A stretch of DNA of 11,045 nt from Pseudomonadota bacterium (GCA_021817355.1 JAKAVI010000357.1:1-11045); one strand, 5' to 3'; positions 1 through 9,643 are shown, counted from the stretch's first letter. Notes: a model not told the origin generated them from the sequence alone. Numbers and translations: made by a program.

Positions 1-343
1 TGAAGGCCAACGTCGGACCGTGAAACAGCTCGAGGACAAAGCGCCCGTCTGCAATCTCACGCAAGGGGGCCACGTCCTCGGTCGCAAAATCGGCATAAGC
101 GAGCGGGACCTCACGATCGAGCACATCCTCGCCCAGCTCACCCAGAAGCCGGCCAAGTATCGCCCGCGCCACCTGCGCATAGGGTTTACCCCCGAAGCTG
201 GCGATGTCTGCGCGCGACAGCTGCGGCCAGGCTTGCGGCAAAAAAAGGCCACCATCTGAGGCCAAGCCCGATATGAGAACGTCTTCGCAGCCCTGGGCCG
301 GCGAGCGGCCGCGCGTCGAGACGTATCTGGGGTGCCCGGCCAT
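1..343 (-). CDS. thrC: Threonine synthase, N-terminal part (cut by window edge)
   Basis: The reverse strand from the ATG at 343 encodes 114 residues before the window ends. They match the N-terminal domain of PLP-dependent threonine synthase, which converts O-phosphohomoserine to threonine in the cytoplasm. Visible landmarks are YVSTRG (residues 7-12), DGGLFLP (30-36) and LFHGPTLAF (106-114). In this family the Lys that binds PLP directly follows the last motif; the first base past the break (A on the coding strand) fits a Lys codon. An in-frame GTG at 361 is an alternative start, but the ATG places STRG at the usual distance. The Shine-Dalgarno sequence is weak. It starts 37 bases after the SURF1 stop on the same strand, so it is probably read through from the oxidase operon. 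The SURF1-thrC linkage is, from memory, common in Hyphomicrobiales. The C-terminal three quarters lie outside the window. Confidence 0.93.
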   Translation of the reverse strand, partial: MAGHPRYVSTRGRSPAQGCEDVLISGLASDGGLFLPQAWPQLSRADIASFGGKPYAQVARAILGRLLGELGEDVLDREVPLAYADFATEDVAPLREIADGRFVLELFHGPTLAF

Positions 344-380
344 ATGCGATCGTGCTTTCACAATTTGAGAGGGCTTGCGC

Positions 381-1109
381 CTAGTCGCGCCAATCCAGGC
401 GCCCCTGGTTGAGATGATAGAGCACATAGACGCCCAAAAGTCCCAGCGCCAGCGCAAACCAAGTTATGGCATACCCCAGATGTTCATTGTGAAAATGAAC
501 GACCGTCTGCCCGCCCCTGGGCCAACCACCAGGGTTGGGGGTGGCGTCAGCTTCAAACAGGACGGGTGCGATCAGCTTGACGTCCTCGGCCCGCGCTATG
601 CCTTGCGCATCCCGCACGAACCATTCGCGGGCTTTGAGTTCCGGGGCCGGGGTAAAGAGGCCGGGCGTGTAACTGTGGCGCCAGATGCCGACGATGCGAA
701 CCGTTCCCGTCAGTTCGCCAGCAGGCCGGGTTTTGGGGTCCTTGAGCGCGAGCGGGATGTAGCCCCTGTCGACCATAATGGCCCGTCCACCCTCGCCTGC
801 CACGATAAAAGGTGTGAGCACATGATAGACTGGCCGTTCGGCCGTGACGGTATAGACATAGACTTCTTTGCCATTCGCAAAATGGCCAACCAGCGCCACC
901 CGGTGGTATTGCGCCTTGGCAATTCCCATCGCCAGCGCCTGGTGCAATGTCAGAGCGGGCCCGGTCATGTGGTCGTGAACAGTGCGGATCAGCGCGAGCT
1001 TCCAGTGCAGGCGCTGAATCTGCCACACCCCCAACCCGATCAGGAGTGCAAGCATGACCGCAAATACCGCGGTCAGCGAAGGAACCGGCCGGAAATAGAG
1101 ACGCCTCAC
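381..1109 (-). CDS. surf1: SURF1 family cytochrome c oxidase assembly protein
   Basis: A 242-residue inner-membrane protein of the SURF1/Shy1 family, which helps insert heme a into subunit I of aa3 oxidases. It has the family's hairpin layout: one membrane helix near the N terminus (about residues 11-28) ending in GVWQIQRLHWK, a large periplasmic domain with VDRGYIP (113-119), and a second helix near the C terminus (about 211-233) beginning HLGYAITWF. The start codon is GTG, and its last two bases form part of the TGA stop of the DUF983 gene (GTGA overlap), which suggests translational coupling. Length is normal for bacterial SURF1. It is the last oxidase gene of the operon before thrC. No missing motif was noticed. 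Confidence 0.95.
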   Translation of the reverse strand: MRRLYFRPVPSLTAVFAVMLALLIGLGVWQIQRLHWKLALIRTVHDHMTGPALTLHQALAMGIAKAQYHRVALVGHFANGKEVYVYTVTAERPVYHVLTPFIVAGEGGRAIMVDRGYIPLALKDPKTRPAGELTGTVRIVGIWRHSYTPGLFTPAPELKAREWFVRDAQGIARAEDVKLIAPVLFEADATPNPGGWPRGGQTVVHFHNEHLGYAITWFALALGLLGVYVLYHLNQGRLDWRD

Positions 1110-1477
1110 TTAACCCGCCGTCCCTCCTGGGCCTCGTTGCGATACTGCAGGACCACAAGCAGAGCTTTGGCCAGACGCAGAAATCCCACGCTGAGCACCG
1201 TGATTCCTGGAATCCAGATGACCGCCTGTACCCACATTGGCGGTGAAAAGGTGAACTCGAGCCAAAGCGCGCCGCCAGCGACAATAGCGCCGACAATCAG
1301 GATACCGAATACGGCCGGACCATCGCCGGGGTCAAACTGAGTATAGTCGAGGCCGCACTGCGCACAGGCAGGTGCCAGCTCGAGCAGCTTGGAAAACAAG
1401 GGGCCCTTCCCGCAACGCGGGCAACGGCCGCGCAGCGCCTTGGCAAGGGTATCGGCGAAGCTGCCCGAGCGAGCCAT
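1106..1477 (-). CDS. DUF983 zinc-ribbon membrane protein
   Basis: A 123-residue protein of the DUF983 family, whose biochemical role is not established. Two CxxC pairs (C19/C22 in RCPRCGKG and C38/C41 in CAQCGLDY) form a likely cytoplasmic zinc ribbon. A GDGPA motif (51-55) and two membrane helices (about 56-76 and 82-105) follow. The ATG starts directly after the TGA of coxC with no gap, and its own TGA overlaps the GTG of SURF1, so all three are probably translated in series. Members of this family sit between coxC and SURF1 in many alphaproteobacteria, so a part in oxidase biogenesis is a fair inference from context, but unproven. Confidence 0.92.
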   Translation of the reverse strand: MARSGSFADTLAKALRGRCPRCGKGPLFSKLLELAPACAQCGLDYTQFDPGDGPAVFGILIVGAIVAGGALWLEFTFSPPMWVQAVIWIPGITVLSVGFLRLAKALLVVLQYRNEAQEGRRVK

Positions 1478-2389
1478 TCACTGCATCATTGATCCGGCAC
1501 CCCAGACATAGATGCACATGAACAAGAAGAGCCACACGACGTCGACAAAGTGCCAGTACCAGGCAGCGGCTTCAAAGCCGAAATGTCGATCTGGAGTAAA
1601 TTGGCCAGCGATCGCCCGTCCCAGACACACGGTCAGGAAAATCGTTCCCACGATCACGTGGAAGCCATGGAATCCGGTTGCCATGAAGAAGGTCGAACCA
1701 TAGATCGCACCCAGCGTTCCCATCGGATCAGAGAGTTGGGCATGCGCCAGATCGGTCAATGGCGCCACCGCCGCACCATTGAACCCGAAGGTGAAAGGGG
1801 CATTGAGATACTCGTGCGCCTGGATGCCGGTAAAGGACAAGCCCAGCAGTACGGTGATAATGAGCCCGTGGATCGCGCCCTTGCGATCACCTTTCTGCAG
1901 CGCGTGATGGGCCCAGGTCACCGTGGTACCCGAGCACAGCAGGACCAGGGTATTGAGCAGTGGCAAGTGCCAGGGATCAATGGTCACAATTCCGCTCGGC
2001 GGCCAGCCGCTCAACCCAACATCGTGAGGAAAGATTGCCGAATTGAAGAAGGCCCAGAACCAGGCGACAAAGAACATCACCTCCGAGGCGATGAACAGCA
2101 CCATGCCGTAACGCAGGCCAAGTTTGACGACCGGAGTATGCGCGTGCTCGACAACCGATTCCTTGATGACATCCCGCCACCAACCGGCCATCGTGTACAG
2201 CACCAAGAGCGCGCCCACGATGAAAATCCAGGGTTTGCCCTCAACCGGAAGACCCCAGAAATTGGTGTAGTCCTTGTTCATCCAGAATACGGCGCCCACC
2301 AGCATGACGAAGGCACCGAACGAGCCGATGAACGGCCAAGGACTGGGATCAACCAGATGATAGTCGTGTTTGACTTCCGAATGCGCCAT
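1478..2389 (-). CDS. coxC: Cytochrome c oxidase subunit III (aa3 type)
   Basis: A 303-residue integral membrane protein, subunit III of the heme-copper oxidase. It stabilises subunit I and keeps proton delivery efficient. Motifs typical of the family are [11 protein letters not shown] (17-27), [14 protein letters not shown] (102-115, with the conserved membrane Glu E103), [11 protein letters not shown] (239-249) and [11 protein letters not shown] (280-290), spread over about seven predicted helices. The ATG at 2389 is preceded by a purine-rich GGCGGAAG site about five bases upstream. Length is slightly above the family norm because of a hydrophilic loop at about 205-226. It follows the coxF-like gene after a 57-base gap, where ctaG would often be found, and is directly joined to the DUF983 gene. 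Confidence 0.98.
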   Translation of the reverse strand: MAHSEVKHDYHLVDPSPWPFIGSFGAFVMLVGAVFWMNKDYTNFWGLPVEGKPWIFIVGALLVLYTMAGWWRDVIKESVVEHAHTPVVKLGLRYGMVLFIASEVMFFVAWFWAFFNSAIFPHDVGLSGWPPSGIVTIDPWHLPLLNTLVLLCSGTTVTWAHHALQKGDRKGAIHGLIITVLLGLSFTGIQAHEYLNAPFTFGFNGAAVAPLTDLAHAQLSDPMGTLGAIYGSTFFMATGFHGFHVIVGTIFLTVCLGRAIAGQFTPDRHFGFEAAAWYWHFVDVVWLFLFMCIYVWGAGSMMQ

Positions 2390-2403
2390 GTTCGCTTCCG
2401 CCT

Positions 2404-2422
2404 CTCTAATCCCCTCTTAGAG
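2404..2422 (-). other. Small inverted repeat just upstream of the coxC ribosome binding site
   Basis: CTCTAA (2404-2409) and TTAGAG (2417-2422) are perfect complements separated by seven bases. In the transcript this six-pair hairpin sits immediately before the coxC Shine-Dalgarno region. It could tune coxC translation or protect a processed end, but a match this short also arises by chance. Confidence 0.3.
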
Positions 2423-2446
2423 CCACGACTGCGGCCCCCTCACGCC

Positions 2447-2578
2447 TCAACCGTAAAAGCCTTGGATACGTACCATCGTCATCACAAAGAATAAAAGTAC
2501 AAGACCCCCAAGCACAGCGGCGATGGCCAGATTGCGCCGTTTGCGGATTTTGTCATCGTCATGGTTCAGATCTCCCAT
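2447..2578 (-). CDS. coxF: Small single-span membrane protein, CoxF-like
   Basis: A 43-residue reading frame: ATG at 2578, TGA at 2447-2449. The N terminus is polar and charged (MGDLNHDDDKIRKRRN, residues 1-16). One hydrophobic helix of about 20 residues (17-36) and a short tail follow. This charged-then-one-helix pattern, placed directly after ctaB (five bases from its stop), matches the small CoxF proteins found in rhizobial and related oxidase operons. It is too short for many gene finders. The function of CoxF is not well established; by position it is an accessory of oxidase assembly or stability. The ribosome site overlaps the end of ctaB and is weak, suggesting coupled translation. Assignment rests on position and shape rather than on a diagnostic motif. 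Confidence 0.72.
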   Translation of the reverse strand: MGDLNHDDDKIRKRRNLAIAAVLGGLVLLFFVMTMVRIQGFYG

Positions 2579-2583
2579 CGCGC

Positions 2584-3525
2584 TCACATCCAAGCGCCAA
2601 AATGCGCCGATCCGAACGGTGCAATGCCCACCACATGCTCCACCATGAGCGCGCCAAACAGCACGAACAGGTAGGCGATCGAGACCGCAAACAATCTCTT
2701 GGCAGCCGGTTCCTTGAGCTCATCGCTCTCGTGCAGGACCGCCCAGGCCTGGACGATCATCCAGACGCCAAAAAACACAGCCACCGCACTGTAGAGAGGG
2801 CCGGCAAATCCGGCCGCTGCCGGGGCAAGACCGGCGGGAAGCAGAACAAGCGAATAAGCGAAGATGTGGCGCCGGGTACTTGGTTTGCCTCGTACCACCG
2901 GTAGCATCGGTACACCGGCCCGGGCGTAATCTTCTGAACGCCATAGCGACAGCGCCCAAAAATGTGGCGGGGTCCAGAGAAAGATCAGTGCCACAAGCAA
3001 AAGCGGCGGCAGAGTGAGGTTGCCCGTCACCGCCGCCCACCCGATCGCAGGGGGCAACGCCCCGGCAAGCCCGCCAATGACGATGTTCTGCGGCGTCCGC
3101 CGTTTAAGCCACAAGGTATAAACTGCGACATAAAAGAATATGGTGAAGGCCAGCAGGGCCGCGGCGATGACATTGACGAGAAGCGCCATCACGGTCACGG
3201 AGAACAGAGCAAGCGCCCAGCCATAGGCAAGCGCATCGCCTTGAGCGATCCGCCCCATGGGCACCGGCCGCGCCGCCGTCCGGGCCATCTTGACATCGAT
3301 GTCAGCGTCATAGGCCATATTAAGCGCACCCGATGCACCGGCTCCCACGGCGATGCACAATAGAGCCGTTAGAGCGGTGAACGGATTGCTTGCACCGGGC
3401 GCCACAACCATTCCGCACAGGCCCGTGAACACCACCAAACTCATCACCCGCGGCTTCAGCAGCGTGAAAAAGTCGGTCGTCGTCGCAGGCCGCGGCGGAT
3501 ATACGGTGGCGGAAGCCATTACCAT
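2584..3525 (-). CDS. ctaB: Protoheme IX farnesyltransferase (heme o synthase)
   Basis: A 313-residue polytopic membrane enzyme of the UbiA prenyltransferase superfamily. It adds a farnesyl group to heme b to give heme o, the precursor of heme a for the oxidase made by the neighbouring genes. The Asp-rich substrate site is present as N69-xxx-D73-xxx-D77, followed by [13 protein letters not shown] (81-93). The conserved [15 protein letters not shown] segment and about nine hydrophobic helices are also seen. The frame stays open up to 3651, but that extension would run into the end of coxA. The ATG at 3525 has a GAGG site 11 bases upstream and gives the usual N terminus ahead of [13 protein letters not shown]. 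It lies 22 bases after coxA and five before the CoxF-like gene. Confidence 0.97.
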   Translation of the reverse strand: MVMASATVYPPRPATTTDFFTLLKPRVMSLVVFTGLCGMVVAPGASNPFTALTALLCIAVGAGASGALNMAYDADIDVKMARTAARPVPMGRIAQGDALAYGWALALFSVTVMALLVNVIAAALLAFTIFFYVAVYTLWLKRRTPQNIVIGGLAGALPPAIGWAAVTGNLTLPPLLLVALIFLWTPPHFWALSLWRSEDYARAGVPMLPVVRGKPSTRRHIFAYSLVLLPAGLAPAAAGFAGPLYSAVAVFFGVWMIVQAWAVLHESDELKEPAAKRLFAVSIAYLFVLFGALMVEHVVGIAPFGSAHFGAWM

Positions 3526-3547
3526 AGGAGTGCTTACCTCATAGCGT

Positions 3548-6038
<2,491 letters not shown>

Positions 6039-6172
6039 CCAGCAACCTCGCAACGGTTTGTCAGGGCGCCCATCGACCCCTCCCCCAAGACTCGCCGATT
6101 TTGGTGTACGCGGGCGAAGCCCATGGAGTCAGTGCGACCTTCTGCCACGTGGGCTGTTTGGCATCTTGCACG

Positions 6173-6211
6173 GGGGTAAATCATTCTGTCCAGCGGACTT
6201 TTTTTTACCCC
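6173..6211. promoter_or_regulatory. Nested inverted repeat between coxB and tldD (candidate operator)
   Basis: Outer arms GGGGTAAA (6173-6180) and TTTACCCC (6204-6211) are perfect 8-base complements. Inside them GTCC (6188-6191) and GGAC (6195-6198) pair around AGC. The two repeats have centres within about one base of each other (6192 and 6193). The right side holds a run of eight T. The arrangement suggests a dimeric or tetrameric regulator site serving both divergent genes, or a cruciform. Read rightward, the small inner hairpin plus T run resembles a weak terminator, but there is no upstream gene on that strand to end. Confidence 0.45.
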
Positions 6212-6247
6212 TTGGACCAGGCACGCGCTTATGCTCGAGTGAGCCGA

Positions 6248-6272
6248 GCACCCGTCCGGCCGCAACGGGTGC
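6248..6272 (+). promoter_or_regulatory. Stem-loop in the tldD leader
   Basis: GCACCCGT (6248-6255) and ACGGGTGC (6265-6272) form a perfect eight-pair GC-rich stem with a nine-base loop, about 60 bases upstream of the tldD start. A second, weaker hairpin (6278-6291) follows at once. If the promoter lies upstream, both would be in the 5' untranslated RNA. If not, this could be a repressor site. No known riboswitch was recognised. Confidence 0.4.
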
Positions 6273-6333
6273 GGGCCGATCCTCCGGGATCTGCCAGGCG
6301 CGTCCCGGCCAATCCGCCCCAAGGAGATATGTC

Positions 6334-7761
6334 GTGTCCGATCAGGAGCTCTTCTTTCAGCGCACCGGCATGAACCGCGGCCGGGTGCAGCGGCTCGTAG
6401 ACGATTCCCTCGCCGGCGCCGACGATGGCGAGCTGTTCCTGGAGTATCGCCAGAGCGAGAGCTTTGCCTTTGATGACGGACGCCTCAAGGCCGCCAGTTT
6501 TGACACCACCCAGGGGTTCGGCTTGAGGTCAGTGGCCGGAGAAGCCAGCGGCTATGCCCATGCGTCCGAGCTGAGCGAAGATGCCATCCGTCGCGCCGGG
6601 CAGACGGTACGCGCCGTCACCCACGGCTATTCCGGACACCTCGCGGTGGCGCCGGTCCGCAGCAATGTCAAACTGTATACCGACGCAGACCCGCTCAAGT
6701 CCGCCGAGTTTGCCGCGAAGGTCAAGCTGCTGCAGGACATCGATGCCTATGCTCGCAGCCGGGACGGGCGCGTGCGCCAGGTCTCCTGCTCCCTTTCCGG
6801 GGAATGGCAAGCCGTCGAAATCCTTCGCCCCGGTGGTCAGACCTATCGTGATGTCCGCCCTTTGGTGCGGGTCGGGGTTGCGATCGTGGTGGATGACAAT
6901 GGCCGCCAAGAGTCTGGGCAGTTCGGCGGCGGGGGGCGCGGCACCTACGAAACCTATCTTGACCCGGCCTACTGGCATCTTGCTGTGGACGAGGCCTTGC
7001 GTATGGCCCTCATCAATCTCCAGGCGGTGCCTGCGCCTGCGGGCGAAATGCCCGTCGTGCTTGGACCAGGCTGGCCTGGAGTGCTTCTGCATGAAGCGAT
7101 CGGTCATGGGCTCGAAGGCGATTTCAACCGCAAAAAAACCTCCGCCTTCGCTGGACTTATGGGCCAGCGCGTCGCGGCTAAGGGAGTTACCGTTGTCGAT
7201 GACGGCACCATGGCCGGCCGCCGCGGCTCACTGTCGATCGATGATGAAGGCACGCCCACCTCGCGAACTGTGCTGATCGAAGACGGCATACTCAAAGGCT
7301 ACATGCAGGACCGGCAAAATGCGCGTCTGATGGGCATGGCTCCGACCGGCAATGGGCGGCGAGAGAGTTTTGCCGCCACGGTCATGCCGCGTATGACGAA
7401 CACCTACATGCTGGCAGGCGACAGGGATCCCAACGAGATCATCGCCTCTGTCGATCGGGGTATCTATGCCGTCAATTTCGGCGGTGGCCAGGTTGACATC
7501 ACCTCCGGCAAGTTCGTCTTTTCCTGCACCGAGGCCTACCTCATCGAACATGGCAGGATCGGTCCATCGATCAAGGGCGCCACGCTGATCGGTGACGGAC
7601 CGCAGGCCCTGACCCGGGTCAAGCTGATCGGTAATGATCTCAAGCTCGACACCGGTATCGGTGTTTGCGGCAAGAACGGCCAATCCGTCCCGGTGGGTGT
7701 CGGTCAGCCGACCATGCGCATCGACGGGCTCACCGTGGGTGGTACCCAGCAGGCGGCCTGA
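6334..7761 (+). CDS. tldD: Metalloprotease TldD
   Basis: A 475-residue cytoplasmic protein of the TldD/PmbA (peptidase U62) family. TldD works with TldE/PmbA as a zinc protease that degrades unfolded peptides and, in some bacteria, processes microcin precursors and CcdA antitoxin. The zinc site is HEAIGH (H253, E254, H258) and the conserved Cys of GVCGKNGQ (C445) is the likely third ligand. The C terminus MRIDGLTVGG is typical, and length agrees with E. coli TldD. The start is GTG at 6334, with AAGGAG at 6321-6326 seven bases upstream. An ATG at 6329 fits less well and leads to a 14-codon dead end in another frame. Its partner pmbA is not in this window. tldD is divergent from coxB and is followed 25 bases later by the DUF952 gene. 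Confidence 0.97.
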   Translation: MSDQELFFQRTGMNRGRVQRLVDDSLAGADDGELFLEYRQSESFAFDDGRLKAASFDTTQGFGLRSVAGEASGYAHASELSEDAIRRAGQTVRAVTHGYSGHLAVAPVRSNVKLYTDADPLKSAEFAAKVKLLQDIDAYARSRDGRVRQVSCSLSGEWQAVEILRPGGQTYRDVRPLVRVGVAIVVDDNGRQESGQFGGGGRGTYETYLDPAYWHLAVDEALRMALINLQAVPAPAGEMPVVLGPGWPGVLLHEAIGHGLEGDFNRKKTSAFAGLMGQRVAAKGVTVVDDGTMAGRRGSLSIDDEGTPTSRTVLIEDGILKGYMQDRQNARLMGMAPTGNGRRESFAATVMPRMTNTYMLAGDRDPNEIIASVDRGIYAVNFGGGQVDITSGKFVFSCTEAYLIEHGRIGPSIKGATLIGDGPQALTRVKLIGNDLKLDTGIGVCGKNGQSVPVGVGQPTMRIDGLTVGGTQQAA

Positions 7762-7786
7762 GGTGCCACTTTGAGAGAACCCGCCC

Positions 7787-8167
7787 ATGCTAATTTTCAA
7801 GATCTTCCAGCAACAGGAGTGGCGCGAGGCGAGCTGTTGCGGGCACTATGACGGCTCAGACAAGGATCGGCAGGATGGCTTCCTGCACTTTTCCACCCGA
7901 CCTCAGCTCCTCGGCACATTGCAGAAATGGTACGCGACCGCGACGGATCTGATTGTAGTCGCCGTTGAGGCAGACACTCTCGGCCCCAACCTCAGGTGGG
8001 AACCATCGCGTAACGGCGCGTTTTTTCCCCATCTTTACGGTCCGCTGCCGCTGTCCGCAGCCCTTTGCGTCGCACCGATTGCGCGCGACGCAGCCGGCAA
8101 CTTCATTCTTCCAGACCACGCATTCTTCCACACTCCGTCAGCAGATAACGCAAAGATCCCGGTCTGA
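7787..8167 (+). CDS. DUF952 family protein
   Basis: A 126-residue soluble protein of the DUF952 family (COG3502), whose function is not known. Features of the family are IFKIFQQQEW (3-12), the DGFLHFST segment (30-37) with a conserved His, WEPSRNG (71-77) and FPHLYGPLPL (80-89). No signal peptide or membrane segment is seen. The ATG at 7787 is 25 bases after the tldD stop, so it is probably cotranscribed; the ribosome site (GAGAG around 7773) is weak and rather distant. In many alphaproteobacteria a DUF952 gene lies directly before pyrD (from memory); no pyrD follows here. Confidence 0.88.
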   Translation: MLIFKIFQQQEWREASCCGHYDGSDKDRQDGFLHFSTRPQLLGTLQKWYATATDLIVVAVEADTLGPNLRWEPSRNGAFFPHLYGPLPLSAALCVAPIARDAAGNFILPDHAFFHTPSADNAKIPV

Positions 8168-8570
8168 CGTCTTTAAGCCTCTGAGTGATGGCCACCGAGT
8201 ACTGCCCGCGGGCTTTCAGTTCCTCTTGCCTCTGCGTGTCGCGCCAGAAGCGTCGAAGGGCCCGCCCTTGCAGCCAGTCGCGAGGAAAGTGAGCCCTGCT
8301 CGCCATTTCCCGCAGAGCCAAGAGTGGCCCATCCTTGGAGCCCAAAGGTATCCGCGTTGGTGCCGGTCTGGCCCCATGATATGCGGTCAAAGAGTATACT
8401 TCGCATGCAACAACTCTGCTAAACGACGCTCACGCAGTGCCGCCGTCCGGCCCCCAAATCCTGCCCTGGCCTGGCCATATTATGCGCCGATCCAAAGGTG
8501 GAACAGACTAGCACACAAGCGTATCCTGAACGCTGGACCATAGCTCAAACGCAGTGTGGAGAAAATAATC
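8168..8570. other. Stretch of about 400 bases with no convincing gene
   Basis: Nothing here resembles a known protein, tRNA or other RNA. A minus-strand frame (8103-8390, TTG start, 95 codons) and another overlapping it (8173-8406, ATG start, 77 codons) are open, but neither has a ribosome site, a recognisable motif or clear codon bias, and the first overlaps the end of the DUF952 gene. Small palindromes are present: GCCCGCGGGC (8204-8213), AAGGGC/GCCCTT (8257-8270) and AGTATACT (8393-8400). The right part should hold the promoter of the aldo/keto reductase gene; a TATTAT at 8478-8483 is the only -10-like box I noticed, and it lacks a fitting -35. Confidence 0.5.
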
Positions 8571-9599
8571 ATGCGGTACAACCAACTCGGCAACACTGGT
8601 CTTTACGTCTCCAAAATCTGCTTGGGCACCATGACCTTCGGCGGTCAAGGCGTCTGGAAGATGGTCGGCAGCCTCGAGCAGTCCGCCGCAACCAGACTGA
8701 TCGGCCGCGCCCTCGAGGCCGGCGTCAACTTTCTTGACACCGCTGATGTCTATTCCGAAGGCCACTCCGAACAGATGGTTGGGCAGGCCTTCAAGGACCT
8801 TGCCCTCAAACGTTCCGACATCGTGCTCGCCACCAAATGCTACGGGCGGGTTGGACGGGGTGTGAACGACATCGGCGCCTCCAGGGGGCATATACTGGAT
8901 GCCGTTGAACGCAGCCTTGAACGTCTGCAGACCAATTACATCGACCTCTATCAGATTCACGCGAATGATTCTGTTACGCCGCTGGAAGAGACGATGGGTG
9001 CCCTTGATGATCTCGTCCGCCGCGGTCTGGTGCGCTATGCGGCCGTATCGAACTGGCAGGCCTGGAAAATCGCCAAGGCCAATGAGTTTGCCCGTCACAG
9101 GGGCCTTGCCCGGCTCGAGACCCTGCAGGCCTATTACTCGATCGCCGGTCGTGATCTTGAACGTGAAATAGTGCCCATGCTGGCAGATCAGAAAATGGGC
9201 CTGCTGGTCTGGAGCCCTCTGGCAGGGGGGTTCCTGTCTGGCAAGTTCAGTGCGGACAGCAAAGGTCCCGAAGGGGCCCGGCGCACGCAGTTCGACTTTC
9301 CACCCGTCGACAAGGAGCGCGCATTCCGCTGCATCGCAGCGATGCGCGAGATCGCTACGGCCCATGACGTCTCAGTGGCCCGCGTTGCCCTGGCTTGGGT
9401 GCTTGCCAAGCCGTTCGTCACGAGCGTGATCATCGGCGCCAAGACCGAAGAGCAGCTCAATGACAATTTGGCGGCCGGCGAGCTTGAGCTGACTCAGAGC
9501 GAGATCGCGCAGCTCGATGACGTCAGCGCCCTTCCTGCCGAATATCCTGGCTGGATGCTGGCACGCCAGAGCACCGAACGGGTGCCTGGGCAACGCTGA
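8571..9599 (+). CDS. Aldo/keto reductase
   Basis: A 342-residue NADPH-dependent oxidoreductase of the aldo/keto reductase superfamily with the TIM-barrel start MRYNQLGNTGLYVSKICLGTM. The catalytic tetrad is intact: D56 and Y61 in DTADVYS, K89 in LATKCYG and H130 in LYQIH. The segment WSPLAGGFLSGK and the C-terminal cofactor region SVIIGAKTEEQL are as in YajO-like and related potassium-channel-beta-like members. The physiological substrate cannot be told from sequence. The ATG at 8571 is preceded by GGAG at 8558-8561, nine bases upstream; a GTG at 8556 in frame is less likely. The C terminus looks complete, so the transposon remnant that follows has not cut it. Its next real neighbour in the same direction is the pirin gene. 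Confidence 0.95.
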   Translation: MRYNQLGNTGLYVSKICLGTMTFGGQGVWKMVGSLEQSAATRLIGRALEAGVNFLDTADVYSEGHSEQMVGQAFKDLALKRSDIVLATKCYGRVGRGVNDIGASRGHILDAVERSLERLQTNYIDLYQIHANDSVTPLEETMGALDDLVRRGLVRYAAVSNWQAWKIAKANEFARHRGLARLETLQAYYSIAGRDLEREIVPMLADQKMGLLVWSPLAGGFLSGKFSADSKGPEGARRTQFDFPPVDKERAFRCIAAMREIATAHDVSVARVALAWVLAKPFVTSVIIGAKTEEQLNDNLAAGELELTQSEIAQLDDVSALPAEYPGWMLARQSTERVPGQR

Positions 9600-9630
9600 C
9601 CGGAGCTCAGCGTCGCAAGCTCGGGCACCC
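9580..9630 (+). terminator. Nested hairpin across the aldo/keto reductase stop codon
   Basis: ACGCTGA (9593-9599) pairs perfectly with TCAGCGT (9607-9613) around seven bases, and the stem contains the stop codon. Outside it GGGTGCC (9580-9586) pairs with GGCACCC (9624-9630). The two share nearly the same centre, giving a branched or extended stem. There is no U run, so it is at best a factor-dependent terminator or RNA-stabilising structure. It may also have been part of the landscape into which the neighbouring element inserted. Confidence 0.4.
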
Positions 9631-9643
9631 AAGGCCACAGATA

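Larger units (their letters stand above)
6039..6333. promoter_or_regulatory. Divergent coxB/tldD intergenic region
   Basis: This 295-base noncoding stretch must carry the promoters of both the oxidase operon (leftward) and tldD (rightward). Besides the two inverted repeats listed separately, it has an 8-base palindrome CCACGTGG (6145-6152), a small GGGC-GAA-GCCC hairpin (6112-6122) and a GATCC/GGATC hairpin (6278-6282/6287-6291). I could not find a well-spaced -35/-10 pair for either direction. Frames reading through it are spurious extensions of tldD. Confidence 0.7.

Noticed and set aside
20..259. Plus-strand frame of 79 codons at the left edge
   Set aside because: It lies opposite the clear threonine synthase N terminus.
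375..1340. Long plus-strand frame opposite SURF1 and DUF983 (321 codons)
   Set aside because: It is the antisense of recognised genes; its translation is rich in Arg, Pro and His with no domain, as expected for a shadow in GC-rich DNA.
1550..2494. Plus-strand frame of 314 codons opposite coxC
   Set aside because: Antisense of a clear subunit III gene, without hydrophobic pattern, domain or ribosome site.
6212..6235. TTGGAC and TATGCT as a tldD promoter
   Set aside because: The spacing is only 12 bases, too short for a sigma-70-type promoter, so no promoter was called.
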